Shown here in pieces: positions 1 through 9,602 of a stretch of DNA of 64,000 nucleotides (within the stretch, counting starts at the first letter, position 1; the number at the start of each line of letters is the position of its first letter). The translations under genes and the position numbers were made by a program. Source of the DNA: Fimbriimonadaceae bacterium (lineage in GTDB: Bacteria > Armatimonadota > Fimbriimonadia > Fimbriimonadales > Fimbriimonadaceae); the NCBI GenBank assembly GCA_019638775.1, contig JAHBTD010000002.1, positions 372,001 to 436,000 on the forward strand, written 5' to 3'. Below the pieces are notes generated by a model. It worked only from the letters and a program-made list of their open reading frames with translations, was not told the origin of the DNA and made no database searches.

Positions 1-1
1 C

Positions 2-1621
2 AACGGCGTTCTGATTGCGGGAATCAAGCCTCAGATCGTCCTTACCGCTAAGCCAGCCATCATCAACCAGAACCCGTGGGTGCTCGACAAGATCGCAGAG
101 ATGCTCGGCACGTCAAAGACAAAGCTGCAGGATAAGGTTAACGACAACGCATTTCGACCCTATATCGCGGTCCCAATCTTTGTCGGCGTACCGATCGAAC
201 AGGCTACTAAGATCGCCGAGGCTGGTCAGTATCTGCCTGGAGTTGGCGTGGAGTACATCCCCATGCGGACGTACACGGATACGCTGAATTACAGCCATAT
301 CCTCGGCTATGTGTGGACCCCAAGTGAAAAAGATGTCCAGCGGCTTGAAGCTCTTGGCATCAAGACTCCCGATTACGTGGGCAAAAATGGTGTCGAGTAT
401 CAGTATGAAACGGCCTTGATGGGTGTGCCTGGGCTTGAGCGAATGGAGGTTGATGCCCGTCGGAGACCTCAACGAGTCGTCGAGCGAGACAACGCAGTAC
501 CCGGAACAAAACTGATCCTGAGCATCGACGATGAGCTTCAAAAGTACGCCTATGAGCAGTTGCGGGGAAGGAAGGGAGCGGTTGTGGCGCTTGATCCCAA
601 TACCGGCGAAGTGCTTTGTTTGGTGAGCGCACCGACCTTTGACAGCAAACTGTTTGAAGGGGGAATCTCAAAGAAAGACTGGGAGCCACTCATCAACGAC
701 CCGGACAAGCCGCTTTATAACCGGGCTGTTCTTTCCCACTATTCACCCGGCTCGACCTTTAAGATTGTCGACTCCATATCTGCCGCACAAAACGGACTTT
801 TCGATCCACGGCACTACACCGTCTGCAACGGCTACTACAAGGTTGGAAATAGGCTCTCCAAGTGCCTTGGCAACCACGGGGCCGTTAGCTTTGATCGTGC
901 CTTTACGGTTTCCTGCAACACGTACTTTTCCGACCTTGGTATGCGTATCGGGCCTGAAGCGCTCAAGAAGTCCTCTCTGGAGTGCGGACTTGGGCAGGAT
1001 ACGCTCATCGATCTGCCCTCAGAGGATGAGGGAGTTGTCCCAACTCAAGAATGGCTCGAAAAACGAGACCTGAGGTGGTATCCGGGGGATACCGTGAACA
1101 TGTCTATTGGACAGGGCGCTCTTGCGGCGACTCCTCTTCAAATGGCGTGCATCGCTGCGCTTGTGGCAAACAACGGTGTTTCCTATCGTCCGCATTTGGT
1201 GAGAGCGCGGATTCTTCCTGGCCCTGAAAATAAGACAATTGTCCAAAACCCCGAGGTGCTTGCGAAGGTGGATCTGCCAGGTGATTTCTGGCGTCAGCTC
1301 AAAGACGCCATGACTCATGTGATGCAAAGTGGAACGGGGCGCGGCATCCCTCCTATTCCTAATGTGGTCTGGGGCGGAAAGACAGGCAGCACGGAACATG
1401 CGAAGGCTTCACAAACGCACTCATGGTTTGTCGGCATTGCCCCAATCGACCAGCCGAAAATCGTTGTTGCGGTGATCGTCGAAGCTGCAGGACACGGCAG
1501 CAAAGTTGCCGCGCCGGTCGCTCGGAATGTTATTGCAAAGTTCCTTTCGCCCAAGCAAGGTCCGATCATGCCAACGGCAGATGTCGAGACGGAAGTTCGA
1601 GCAATTCCCAACGGCGAGTAG
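2..1621 (+). CDS. mrdA: Penicillin-binding protein 2, 5'-truncated by window edge
   Basis: Class B penicillin-binding protein, a peptidoglycan DD-transpeptidase of the elongation machinery that acts in the periplasm from an inner-membrane anchor. The reading frame is open from base 2, so the N-terminal membrane anchor lies outside the window. The N-terminal pedestal is followed by a transpeptidase domain with all three active-site motifs: STFK (the acylated serine, in SPGSTFKIV), SCN, and KTGS (in GGKTGSTEH). The order and spacing fit PBP2/MrdA better than FtsI, but PBP2 versus another class B enzyme rests on overall resemblance only. kdsB follows within 14 bases, which suggests a cell-envelope operon. 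Confidence 0.9.
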   Translation, partial: NGVLIAGIKPQIVLTAKPAIINQNPWVLDKIAEMLGTSKTKLQDKVNDNAFRPYIAVPIFVGVPIEQATKIAEAGQYLPGVGVEYIPMRTYTDTLNYSHILGYVWTPSEKDVQRLEALGIKTPDYVGKNGVEYQYETALMGVPGLERMEVDARRRPQRVVERDNAVPGTKLILSIDDELQKYAYEQLRGRKGAVVALDPNTGEVLCLVSAPTFDSKLFEGGISKKDWEPLINDPDKPLYNRAVLSHYSPGSTFKIVDSISAAQNGLFDPRHYTVCNGYYKVGNRLSKCLGNHGAVSFDRAFTVSCNTYFSDLGMRIGPEALKKSSLECGLGQDTLIDLPSEDEGVVPTQEWLEKRDLRWYPGDTVNMSIGQGALAATPLQMACIAALVANNGVSYRPHLVRARILPGPENKTIVQNPEVLAKVDLPGDFWRQLKDAMTHVMQSGTGRGIPPIPNVVWGGKTGSTEHAKASQTHSWFVGIAPIDQPKIVVAVIVEAAGHGSKVAAPVARNVIAKFLSPKQGPIMPTADVETEVRAIPNGE

Positions 1622-1634
1622 TATCCTCTTCGTG

Positions 1635-2387
1635 ATGGACTGTGTAATCGTCGTCCCGGCAAGAATGGCAAGCACCCGCTTTCCTGGCAAGCCCCTGGTT
1701 GACCTCTGTGGCAAGCCGATGATTCAGTGGGTCTGTGAGGCTGCAAGTGAATCCGGGATGGCAGACAGGATTATCGTAGCGACTCCCGACCAGGAAATCA
1801 TAGAAGCTTGTGTTGGTTTTGGGACTGAAGCGATGCTTACGTCCTACGATCACCCGAGCGGGACTGACCGCGTTGCAGAGGTCGCCCGTGCGGTGGGAGC
1901 CAACTATTACGTCAACGTCCAGGGAGATGAGCCGCTTATCAATCCCATTACCATTAGGCGGCTTGCTCGCCTTATGGTCGATGACCCCAAGCGCCAAGTT
2001 GCAACATCGTACTGTGAGTGCCCATCTGAGGAAGAGGAAAATCCAGCTGTCGTCAAGGTTGTCACCGATGGCCAGGACAGGGCTTTATATTTCAGCCGGT
2101 ATCCAATCCCGTTCCCCCGCAATCAACGGCGTGCGCCACTTAAGAAACATATCGGGATTTACGCCTACCGACAGCCTGCTTTAGAGCAGTTTACACATTG
2201 GGCAATGGGTGACTTGGAGCAATCTGAGAGTTTAGAGCAACTGCGGTTTCTTGAGAATGGAGTTGGCATCGCCATGTCTGAGGGCATTGAGAGTGAGCTT
2301 GCGGTCGATACCCCTGAGCAGGCCGAAGAAGTGCGGGGAATACTGTCTGCTCGTATGCGACGAACCGACTCACACGCGGATCATTAG
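1635..2387 (+). CDS. kdsB: 3-deoxy-manno-octulosonate cytidylyltransferase
   Basis: Activates KDO with CTP to give CMP-KDO, the donor for the inner core of lipopolysaccharide; cytoplasmic. The ATG at 1635 gives a 250-residue protein, matching the family length of about 248. It opens directly with the nucleotide-binding signature VPARMASTRFPGKPL. NVQGDEPLI, YFSRYPIPFPR and KHIGIYAYR follow in the expected order. The frame is open upstream into the PBP2 gene, but the conserved N-terminus fixes the start. The gene implies that the host makes LPS and is therefore diderm. Confidence 0.95.
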   Translation: MDCVIVVPARMASTRFPGKPLVDLCGKPMIQWVCEAASESGMADRIIVATPDQEIIEACVGFGTEAMLTSYDHPSGTDRVAEVARAVGANYYVNVQGDEPLINPITIRRLARLMVDDPKRQVATSYCECPSEEEENPAVVKVVTDGQDRALYFSRYPIPFPRNQRRAPLKKHIGIYAYRQPALEQFTHWAMGDLEQSESLEQLRFLENGVGIAMSEGIESELAVDTPEQAEEVRGILSARMRRTDSHADH

Positions 2388-2446
2388 CGATATACTGTAG
2401 TACCTTCCGGGCTCAACGCTGAGCCTGAGGAAACCCACGACTTCGT

Positions 2447-4675
2447 ATGTCTGCTGCGCCTTACGACATTAGCCATCAGTGGGAGGAGCCCCAAGACCTG
2501 GTTGAGCTCCTCGATATGGTTCGCGACACTCGGCCTGATGCCAATCTCGCGAAGATTCGCTATGCCTATTACCTTGCCGAGAAGGCGCATGCAGGGCAGC
2601 TGCGCAGCACGGGCGAACCGTATGTGACCCACCCACTGGCTGTCACGATGACGATTGCCGAGCTCAAGATGGATGACGATGCCATCTGCGCCGCGCTTCT
2701 GCACGACGTTCTCGAAGACAATCCCGAATACACAGCAGAGATGCTTGCCGAAACTTTTGGGCAAGATGTCGTTGATATCGTCGAGGGTGTTACCAAGCTC
2801 AAATTCAGCACGATCGAAGGGGCGACAGACACCCAACGCGCGAGGGCAGAAACCCATCGGGCCGCCGAAACTCTGCGCAAGATGCTGCTCGCGATGGCCA
2901 AGGACATCCGCGTCATCATCATCAAGCTTGCTGACCGCCTCCACAACATGACGACGCTTGACGGACTCCCGCCTGAAAAGCGAACTCGAATCGCGAACGA
3001 GACGCTTGACGTCTACGCTCCATTAGCCGCCCGACTTGGGATTTGGCAGATCAAATGGCAGCTCGAGGACCTCTCGTTCCGTCAACTGCATCCGAAGGAG
3101 TTCAAGAAGGTTTCGGAACTCGTTGCTAAGACACGAGGTCAACGCGAGGAGGAACTGCGAACAGCGATTCTGCTGCTGAAAGAACGGCTCGAACAAAAGG
3201 GGATCAAAGGGGCTGAGGTTCAAGGGCGCCCCAAACATCTCTACTCAATTTTCAGCAAGATGGCGAAGCACGGCTTCGACTTTTCAGATATCCACGATCT
3301 GCTCGCCGTTCGTATTGTCGTCGCGGAATCCAATGACTGCTACGTCGCGCTTGGCGTGGTTCATGACTTGTGGATGCCGATTCCCGGCCTGTTCTACGAC
3401 TACATTGCCAAGCCTAAATCAAACGGCTATCAATCGCTGCATACGAAGGTTGTTGGGCCGAGCGGGGAGTCGTTGGAGGTGCAGATTCGCACGCACAAAA
3501 TGCACGAAATTGCCGAGTACGGCGTCGCCGCTCACTGGACCTATAAAGAGGGCAAAGGTTCGGGCTCGGATGCGATTCATTTGCGACAGCTTCGCGAACA
3601 GCTCTTCGACTGGTCGTCCGACGCCCGCATGAGCAGCGATTTCCTGCGGACGATCTCAACCGATCTCTTTAGTGAGCAAGTCTTTGTCTTCACTCCGAAA
3701 GGCGACGTGATCGACCTTCCCAAAGACTCTACTCCTGTCGATTTTGCGTTCCGTGTCCACTCCCAGCTTGGGCTCCAACTCGTCGGTTCACGCGTCAACG
3801 GGGTGATGGTGCCTTTGCACCGCAAGCTCGAAAACGGAGACGTGGTTGAGCTGATTACCCGCTCGAATGCCCAGCCGAGCATGGACTGGCTGGAGTTTGT
3901 GAAGTCTGCCAATGCTCGGAGCAAGCTCAAAACCCACTTCAGAAAGCAGATGAAGACCGTCGATGCCCAGCGTGGCAAAGACGCGCTGGAGAAGGAGCTG
4001 AAGTCCTTGGGGATCGACCCAAAGAAGCTCATTGGCGAGGACAAATTCACACCGATCATGGATCAGTTTGAAGGTTGTGAAAACGCAACCGATGTCTTTG
4101 CAAAAATCGGCTCTGGTCTCATCTCTGTTCAAAGTGTTGCCTCGAAGTTGCGCGGCATCATCCCGGACGAGCGTCAAACCGACGCGATCTCAACTTCCAA
4201 AACAAAAGAGGGTCAACTCACACTCACTCAAGATGGCATCGACACAGTCCTCGTCAAACGGGCCAAGTGCTGTGATCCAGTGCCAGGTGATGACGTGGTG
4301 GGTTACGTTACGCGTGGGCGCGGCATCATGATCCACCGACGAATTTGCCCTAACGCGATGCGGTATCAATCTGTGGAACCTGAGCGGCTGCTGCCGTTGC
4401 GTTGGCCCTCCGACGGTCGGCTCTACTCGGTGGTTTTGCAGATCGTGACGATGAACCGTCAGGGCTTGTTGATGGATATCAGCACAATCTTTGGCGAGTC
4501 GGGTGTTAATGTTTCTGCCGCTCGCATCAAAACTCTCCCCAATCAGACTGCCGAGATCGACATCACCATCGAACTGAGGGACACGGAGCATCTTAGCCAA
4601 GTGATGAACAAGATCGGCAACTTCGCCGACGTGATCAGCATCCTGCGCGTCTTTGGCAGGACGGCCGCAAAGTGA
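2447..4675 (+). CDS. rsh: Bifunctional (p)ppGpp synthetase/hydrolase (RSH)
   Basis: Long RelA/SpoT homologue controlling the stringent response by making and degrading (p)ppGpp. The 742 residues show the full long-RSH order. The HD hydrolase domain has H62 and the H86-D87 pair in [10 protein letters not shown]. The synthetase domain includes RIVV, the [11 protein letters not shown] segment and EVQIRT. A TGS domain begins at [18 protein letters not shown], and the C-terminus is ACT-like ([16 protein letters not shown]). The intact HD motif argues for hydrolase activity, so this is probably the single bifunctional Rel type. A TGAGGAAA stretch lies 14 bases before the ATG, and a small GGCTCA/TGAGCC hairpin (2410-2425) sits in the leader. 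dtd overlaps its stop codon. Confidence 0.95.
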   Translation: MSAAPYDISHQWEEPQDLVELLDMVRDTRPDANLAKIRYAYYLAEKAHAGQLRSTGEPYVTHPLAVTMTIAELKMDDDAICAALLHDVLEDNPEYTAEMLAETFGQDVVDIVEGVTKLKFSTIEGATDTQRARAETHRAAETLRKMLLAMAKDIRVIIIKLADRLHNMTTLDGLPPEKRTRIANETLDVYAPLAARLGIWQIKWQLEDLSFRQLHPKEFKKVSELVAKTRGQREEELRTAILLLKERLEQKGIKGAEVQGRPKHLYSIFSKMAKHGFDFSDIHDLLAVRIVVAESNDCYVALGVVHDLWMPIPGLFYDYIAKPKSNGYQSLHTKVVGPSGESLEVQIRTHKMHEIAEYGVAAHWTYKEGKGSGSDAIHLRQLREQLFDWSSDARMSSDFLRTISTDLFSEQVFVFTPKGDVIDLPKDSTPVDFAFRVHSQLGLQLVGSRVNGVMVPLHRKLENGDVVELITRSNAQPSMDWLEFVKSANARSKLKTHFRKQMKTVDAQRGKDALEKELKSLGIDPKKLIGEDKFTPIMDQFEGCENATDVFAKIGSGLISVQSVASKLRGIIPDERQTDAISTSKTKEGQLTLTQDGIDTVLVKRAKCCDPVPGDDVVGYVTRGRGIMIHRRICPNAMRYQSVEPERLLPLRWPSDGRLYSVVLQIVTMNRQGLLMDISTIFGESGVNVSAARIKTLPNQTAEIDITIELRDTEHLSQVMNKIGNFADVISILRVFGRTAAK

Positions 4676-5130
4676 AGGCCGTTGTGCAGCGCGTTCTCGA
4701 AGCGCAAGTCGATGTTGAAGGCAAGACGGTTGGTCAGATTGGAAAAGGGCTCCTCGTCCTATGCGCAGCACACGCCAACGATACCGAGCGTGAAGCGAAC
4801 AAGCTGGCTGACAAAGTTAGCGGCTTAAGAATCTTTAATGACGCGGATGGAAAGATGAATCTTGCGCTAAGGGATGTCGGTGAGCCCGTTGGGATTCTGG
4901 CAATCTCCAACTTTACGGTATACGGTGATGCTCGAAAAAGCCGACGCCCGAGCTTTACGGAGGCCGCACCTTATGAGAAGGGTGAACTTCTTTTTGCCAG
5001 GTTTGTCGAGGAGTTAAAGTCTTTGGGGCACCGGGTTGAAACGGGAGTGTTTGGAGCCGATATGAAGGTGAAATTGACCAATGACGGGCCCGTAACTATC
5101 CTGCTAGAGGTGGAGCCGGGTCCTGCTTGA
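4672..5130 (+). CDS. dtd: D-aminoacyl-tRNA deacylase
   Basis: Hydrolyses D-amino acids from mischarged tRNA, a cytoplasmic proofreading activity. The protein has 152 residues, close to the usual 145. The family hallmarks are visible: the N-terminal [10 protein letters not shown] strand, [18 protein letters not shown] (equivalent to the SQFTL...KGRRPSF motif) and the C-terminal [10 protein letters not shown] (NxGPVT motif). It starts at a GTG overlapping the RSH stop codon (GTGA), which suggests translational coupling. rel-dtd adjacency is common across bacteria. The Q in the usual SQFTL motif is N here, a conservative change. Confidence 0.94.
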   Translation: MKAVVQRVLEAQVDVEGKTVGQIGKGLLVLCAAHANDTEREANKLADKVSGLRIFNDADGKMNLALRDVGEPVGILAISNFTVYGDARKSRRPSFTEAAPYEKGELLFARFVEELKSLGHRVETGVFGADMKVKLTNDGPVTILLEVEPGPA

Positions 5131-5226
5131 ACCTGGGCAGGGAACCGATCCACGTACAGACTGCGTCCTAAATCACGTATTATCCTAGTGGGACCTTGCG
5201 CGAATGAGCGTAACCGGAGGCTTTCT

Positions 5227-5895
5227 TTGACGTCAGACCAGCAAGAAAAAGATAAGGTGGAAGATCTTGTGACTGGCCTGACTGCAACAGAATACGCACC
5301 AAGAACACATAGCATCGGAATTGACCGCGACAGCGATGAAGGTCTTGTAATGCGTGCCAAGAATGGCGACTTCGATGCGTTTGAGCGACTGTTCGAGCGT
5401 CACCGGACGATGGTCTTCCGTTTTACCTACCAGATGGTGCCCCGGCGCGATGATGCCGAAGATTTAGTACAAGAGGCGTTTGTCAGGGCTTATCAGAACC
5501 TCCCGCGATACCGCGACGAGGCGAAGTTTACGACCTGGCTGCTGCGTATCGTGATGAATCTGTGCACCGATCAGGCACGAATGTCGACCCGACGTCAGGC
5601 TTTGGAGCAGCAGGAGGCTTCAGGAGCGCTCGGATGGATGACACAGAACATCGCCGATGACCCGGTGGACAACCTTGCCGCCGATGAGAGGGTGCTCGCT
5701 TTACGCAAGGCCCTGAACGCCCTTCCGGACCACCACCGGAACGTGATCATTTTACGAGACATACAGGAAAAAGAATATTCGGAGATCGCGGAGATTTTGG
5801 ACTGCACCGTAGGGGGCGCCAAACTTCGCGTTTTACGGGCTCGTCGAGCATTGCGCGACCGTGTTGCGCCTTTGCTCGGGGATGAAAAGCCATGA
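5227..5895 (+). CDS. ECF RNA polymerase sigma factor (RpoE/SigW-like)
   Basis: Extracytoplasmic-function sigma factor that directs RNA polymerase to an envelope-stress or similar regulon. A TTG at 5227, six bases after a strong CGGAGG Shine-Dalgarno (5215-5220), is taken as the start and gives 222 residues. An upstream GTG at 5188 is in frame but has no comparable site. After an unusual N-terminal extension of about 40 residues, region 2 (FERLFERHRTMVFRF, then DAEDLVQEAFVRAYQNL and FTTWLLRIVMNLC) and region 4 (LPDHHRNVIILRD, YSEIAEILDCTVGGAKLRV) are complete. The next gene overlaps by the ATGA arrangement and looks like its anti-sigma factor. Confidence 0.92.
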   Translation: MTSDQQEKDKVEDLVTGLTATEYAPRTHSIGIDRDSDEGLVMRAKNGDFDAFERLFERHRTMVFRFTYQMVPRRDDAEDLVQEAFVRAYQNLPRYRDEAKFTTWLLRIVMNLCTDQARMSTRRQALEQQEASGALGWMTQNIADDPVDNLAADERVLALRKALNALPDHHRNVIILRDIQEKEYSEIAEILDCTVGGAKLRVLRARRALRDRVAPLLGDEKP

Positions 5896-6680
5896 AAAAC
5901 AACAACGAGAGCAAGTGGATTGAATACGCATTCGGAGAACTCGATTCAAGCGAGGCCGAACTGTTGCGCCAAGAGCTTGCCAAGGACACCGAAGCGGAGA
6001 AGTTTGTCTCCGATTTCGAGGCGCTGCGAAGAGACCTCAAGCAGCTTAATGAAGTGCCGGATCACCAGCTTTCTACCGAGCGACTTCGTCACGCCATTCT
6101 CAATAAGGGTTTGAACAGGCCGAAGAAGAAAGCAGGCTGGCTCTCCTGGGTTTGGATGCCCGGCACAGCCGCAGCCCTCACCTTTGCAACACTTTTTGTT
6201 ATGAACCGTGGGGGAGACCCCAATGTGATTCTTCCTTCGGGAGGTTCGCTCGTGGTAAACACACCCGCGCGGTCGTTTGAGCTCCTCAAGGATCCGGCGA
6301 TGTCGGCCCTTCAGGGTATTGCGATGAGTCAGAAGGAGAAGCCAGAAGGCATCATCTCCGAGACAACCATTGCCATGAGAACGCCAGAACAGCCGCAGAG
6401 TAGAGCCCCACGAGGCAAGCGCAACACCAGCAAGAAGGCAACGATCGTCTTGGCAGGAATTGAGAGCGCGATCTTGAATAAGACAGCAACGCTCGATGAG
6501 AGCCCAACGCCAGCGGGCGGTGCAGCCGCTCGTGGCTCACACATGACGACCTTGGTAGAACCGATGCCAATGTCCGCGTCAGAACCGATTATCCTTATCA
6601 CGCCGGAGAACGACTCGAAGACGGGCGCTCGTAAGGCGGTAGAGCAGAGTTCAAGCAGCAATGTTAGCATCAGTGGTTAG
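5892..6680 (+). CDS. Putative membrane anti-sigma factor
   Basis: Probably binds and silences the sigma factor encoded just upstream. The evidence is position (ATGA overlap with the sigma gene) and architecture: an acidic N-terminal domain of about 85 residues (EYAFGELDSSEAELLRQEL is typical of anti-sigma N-termini), one transmembrane segment near residues 95-115 (WVWMPGTAAALTFATLFVM), then a long low-complexity periplasmic tail. The HxxxCxxC zinc motif of ZAS-type anti-sigmas is absent, so it would be a non-zinc type. The exact family is not recognised. The following PDZ protein gene starts inside its last 20 bases, so the three genes form one operon. Confidence 0.72.
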   Translation: MKNNNESKWIEYAFGELDSSEAELLRQELAKDTEAEKFVSDFEALRRDLKQLNEVPDHQLSTERLRHAILNKGLNRPKKKAGWLSWVWMPGTAAALTFATLFVMNRGGDPNVILPSGGSLVVNTPARSFELLKDPAMSALQGIAMSQKEKPEGIISETTIAMRTPEQPQSRAPRGKRNTSKKATIVLAGIESAILNKTATLDESPTPAGGAAARGSHMTTLVEPMPMSASEPIILITPENDSKTGARKAVEQSSSSNVSISG

Positions 6681-7677
6681 TACTTTAATGCTTGCGACGG
6701 CCCTTACAGGGTCGCAAAAGCAGCTCACTCAGGCTGAGCAAAGCGCCTGGAACGTGATCCGTTCATCGACCGTGATGGTCATGGACGGTACGGTTCCGCG
6801 CGGAGTTGCCGCTTGCATCAACGAAGAGGGCTACTTTATCGCCCACCGATCTGCTGTCCGTTTTCCACTCCTTTTTGCCCAAACCAGCGCTGGGGCAAAT
6901 GTGGAGTTGGAAGTGATCTCCGTTGATGAGCCCACACAGCTCGCTCTTCTTGTTTTGAAGCAAAAGGGTGTCGCTGCGGGCTTTAAGCCGGTACGAGCGA
7001 TGGTGGAGGATAAACGAGCAGGAGTCTCTTTGCTTGCCGTTCTCACGTCGGGCCCGGTTCGAGCAGAACTTGTCTCTAAGGAACGAGTTGGGATTATCAA
7101 TCCGACCAGGCGAATGTTCACACTCAGCGAAATTCGGTTTGAGGCTTCCCAGCAGCGGATTGCTGGCGCACTTGTTTTTACATCTGACGCCGAGCTTGTT
7201 GGGGTCGTCGGTGCGACGCTCTCCGATAACGAAGTCATCAACCAGGACAACGCCATCGGGAACGCTTTTGGCGGTGGCGGCGGGGGTACCGGCGTAAACG
7301 TGAAGGGAGTCAGCATCAATCAATACGGTCCGGGCGAACTCACAGTGGCCTACTCTGTGGCGCCAAATATCCTTGAGCGCGTGATTGAAGGGTTCTTGTC
7401 GCCCAGCCACAAGCCCGCTCATCCGGCGATAGGGATTGTCTGCAACAACGCTAAGGACGCGGGTGCGCAGATCACTGAAGTCACGCGTGGATCGGTTGCC
7501 GAAGCAGGTGGCTTGCGCCGTGGCGATATCATTACCGAGATCGGTGGTGAACCGATCAAGGATCAATTTGCCTTTGCAAAGGTGATGCAAAAGCAGGCCG
7601 TTGGCTCAAAGGTGACTTTTAAGATTCGCCGAAGCAACGCCGAATTGAAGCTGGAAATTACAATCGGACAGGGGTAG
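6661..7677 (+). CDS. HtrA/DegP-like PDZ protein lacking the catalytic triad
   Basis: Exported protein of 338 residues with a short signal sequence, a trypsin-like fold region and a C-terminal PDZ domain (about 250-335; the GLRRGDIITEIGGEPIKD signature). The chymotrypsin-fold landmarks can be followed, but they are eroded. The HtrA NNHVV box reads AHRSAV. The DLALLKV box reads TQLALLVLK, without the Asp. The GNSGGPLV serine box reads QRIAGALVF, without the nucleophilic Ser. It is therefore probably not a protease but a ligand- or peptide-sensing pseudo-protease. A Gly-rich loop (FGGGGGGTG) lies about two-thirds along. Its place in the sigma/anti-sigma operon suggests a role in sensing envelope stress. 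Confidence 0.78.
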   Translation: MLASVVSTLMLATALTGSQKQLTQAEQSAWNVIRSSTVMVMDGTVPRGVAACINEEGYFIAHRSAVRFPLLFAQTSAGANVELEVISVDEPTQLALLVLKQKGVAAGFKPVRAMVEDKRAGVSLLAVLTSGPVRAELVSKERVGIINPTRRMFTLSEIRFEASQQRIAGALVFTSDAELVGVVGATLSDNEVINQDNAIGNAFGGGGGGTGVNVKGVSINQYGPGELTVAYSVAPNILERVIEGFLSPSHKPAHPAIGIVCNNAKDAGAQITEVTRGSVAEAGGLRRGDIITEIGGEPIKDQFAFAKVMQKQAVGSKVTFKIRRSNAELKLEITIGQG

Positions 7678-7683
7678 ATGGCT

Positions 7684-7746
7684 GATTGTAGATTGTGGAT
7701 TGTAGATTGTAGATTGTAGATTGTAGATTGGGGATTGGGGATTGGG
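7684..7746. repeat. Degenerate heptanucleotide tandem repeat (GATTGTA type)
   Basis: Nine consecutive 7-base units: six of GATTGTA or GATTGTG followed by three of GATTGGG. They fill most of the 118-base gap between the pseudo-HtrA gene and the convergent recJ gene. The same unit recurs at 32109. Confidence 0.9.
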
Positions 7747-7795
7747 TCGATCTTAGAGGAATCGCAGTAAGCAGCTGCTCACTCTCAGCGATGAG

Positions 7796-9529
7796 CTACG
7801 AGATAATCCGATAATCCCTCAGCTTCCACTTCACTTCCGGCCTTCCGTAGTAAGTGTCCACATAGGGCGAGATCAGCATATCCGCCCAGACACCCTTACC
7901 ATGTCCAGCCATCCGCTCTGCTGAGTTAAAGGCGGTGAACCGAACCATCACTCCGTCCGGCGTGCGCACGGTCAGAAGCATATGCTCGGGCCTCTTCGAT
8001 GGACGCAGTTGCTCGATTGCCACGTTGCGAACGATAAACTGCGGCTCGGGGTTTGAATCGCCAAACGGCTCCAGCAAGGAAAGGGAGTTTACGGCGTCAA
8101 GTTCGATATCTCGCCCCAAGACTTCGTCATCGGCCTTGTAGATCTTCGAGAAGTCGGCTTGTGCCATCTCCACGGCACCATACTTTGCGAGCGCATCTGC
8201 CGCTTCTTCGAGTCGATTAGCATCCACACCAAAGCCAGCTGCCATGGCGTGTCCTCCACCGGATAGGAGGTCGGGGTGTGCCCGAATAGCTTCAGCCAGG
8301 TTAAAGCCCGGAATGGACCTTCCAGACCCCTTTCCGATGCCTTTCTGCGAATCGATCGAGACAACAAACACTGGTCGTCGGAAGTGATCGACAAGCTTGC
8401 CGGCGGCGATCCCGATAATGCCAGGATGCCAGTTTGGGCTGCCCACGACGATCACCGATGCGTCTTGTTTGCCCATGCTATAAACCATCTCTCGGGCTTC
8501 ATCGACAAGGCTTTGCTGATCGTTGCGGCGTTGGTTATTCAGTTCTTCGAGTCTCGCCGCAAGTCCATCAGACTCGCTTTGATCCGTGCTCAATAGCAAA
8601 CGAAGCGAGATGTCGGCATCGTCTATCCGTCCTGCAGCGTTCAATCGGGGCCCAAGCTGGTATCCGATGTGGAAGGTCTTAAGCTTCTCGCCGTTGCTGA
8701 CGTTGATTCTTGATTCGCGCATCAGCGCCTGCAATCCGGGCTTCTTTGTTTCCTTAAGCCGCTCCAGTCCGAACTTGGTGATAATGCGATTCTCGTCAAC
8801 AAGGGGCATCACGTCGGCAACGGTTCCAAGGACGGCCAAGTCCAGATAAGCGCGGTAATACGCTTCCAAAGGGTGTCCAAGCGAGCGTGTGATGCCAGCG
8901 CAAAGCTTAAAAACCACACCTGAGCCGCTCAGATTCTGGAAAGGATATTCGCTATCTTCGCGATGCGGGTTCACGACGGCATGGGCTTCGGGGAGGTCTT
9001 TGCCGACGGTGTGGTGATCGGTAACCACCACCGTCATGCCTTCGCTGCGTGCAGCTTCTACCGCTTCCAATGCTGTAATCCCACAGTCGCACGTGAGAAA
9101 GAGCTTCGCCCCCTCGGCCTTAGCATCGCTTACCGCTGATTCGTGGATGCCGTAGCCTTCTTTGATTCGGTGGGGAACATGGGTCGTGACGTCCGCCCCG
9201 ATCTTTTGGAGGAATCGCGTAAACAACGCGGCGCTGCTTACGCCGTCTACATCGTAGTCGCCATGAACGAAGATCTTCTCTCGGCGTTCGATAGCCCCAA
9301 GGATCGCTGACTCCGCTGCGCTGTAATCGGGAAGCTTTGCCGGGTCGTGTAAGTCGTCAAGTTTGGGATTCAGGAACTTATAGGCAGCTTCGGGATCGGA
9401 AAAGCCGCGATTCACCAGAACATGGGCCAGCAGGGAAGAGATATTCAAAGCTTGGCAAAGCTTGGCTTCGGCGATTTCGTCAGCCTCGGCTACTTCCCAT
9501 ACAGACTCTTGTTCGGTTTGTAGACTCAT
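7796..9529 (-). CDS. recJ: Single-stranded-DNA-specific exonuclease RecJ
   Basis: 5'-3' ssDNA exonuclease of recombination and mismatch repair; cytoplasmic. The 577 residues match the family. The DHH phosphoesterase core shows the metal-binding DYDVDG motif at residues 91-96, CDCGI, and VTDHHT. The DHHA1 region has GSPNWHPGIIGIAAGKL and GKGSGRSIPGFNL, followed by SGGGHAMAAGF. The C-terminal OB-like domain is present. The ATG is at 9529. There is no evident Shine-Dalgarno, because a terminator hairpin for the upstream nusG operon ends only a few bases before the start codon. Confidence 0.96.
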   Translation of the reverse strand: MSLQTEQESVWEVAEADEIAEAKLCQALNISSLLAHVLVNRGFSDPEAAYKFLNPKLDDLHDPAKLPDYSAAESAILGAIERREKIFVHGDYDVDGVSSAALFTRFLQKIGADVTTHVPHRIKEGYGIHESAVSDAKAEGAKLFLTCDCGITALEAVEAARSEGMTVVVTDHHTVGKDLPEAHAVVNPHREDSEYPFQNLSGSGVVFKLCAGITRSLGHPLEAYYRAYLDLAVLGTVADVMPLVDENRIITKFGLERLKETKKPGLQALMRESRINVSNGEKLKTFHIGYQLGPRLNAAGRIDDADISLRLLLSTDQSESDGLAARLEELNNQRRNDQQSLVDEAREMVYSMGKQDASVIVVGSPNWHPGIIGIAAGKLVDHFRRPVFVVSIDSQKGIGKGSGRSIPGFNLAEAIRAHPDLLSGGGHAMAAGFGVDANRLEEAADALAKYGAVEMAQADFSKIYKADDEVLGRDIELDAVNSLSLLEPFGDSNPEPQFIVRNVAIEQLRPSKRPEHMLLTVRTPDGVMVRFTAFNSAERMAGHGKGVWADMLISPYVDTYYGRPEVKWKLRDYRIIS

Positions 9530-9533
9530 CGTA

Positions 9534-9562
9534 ATAAAAATGGCGTCCTACGAAGGGACGCC
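9534..9562 (-). terminator. Rho-independent terminator after nusG
   Basis: Read on the minus strand, a perfect 7-bp stem GGCGTCC/GGACGCC with a 7-base loop is followed by ATTTTTATT. It lies between the nusG stop and the recJ start. A second hairpin (GGGGACG/CGTCCCC, 9569-9591) sits just before it without its own T-tract. Confidence 0.85.
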
Positions 9563-9602
9563 GTAAGGGGGGACGAAATTTTACCGTCCCCAGAAAAAAC
9601 TG

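Noticed and set aside
1506-1634. Longer N-terminus for kdsB
   Set aside because: The extra 43 residues lie inside the PBP2 gene in another frame and have no counterpart in KdsB, whose conserved start is at 1635.
7684-7746. CRISPR-like array
   Set aside because: Units are 7 bases with no spacers; no cas genes are nearby. It is a simple tandem repeat.
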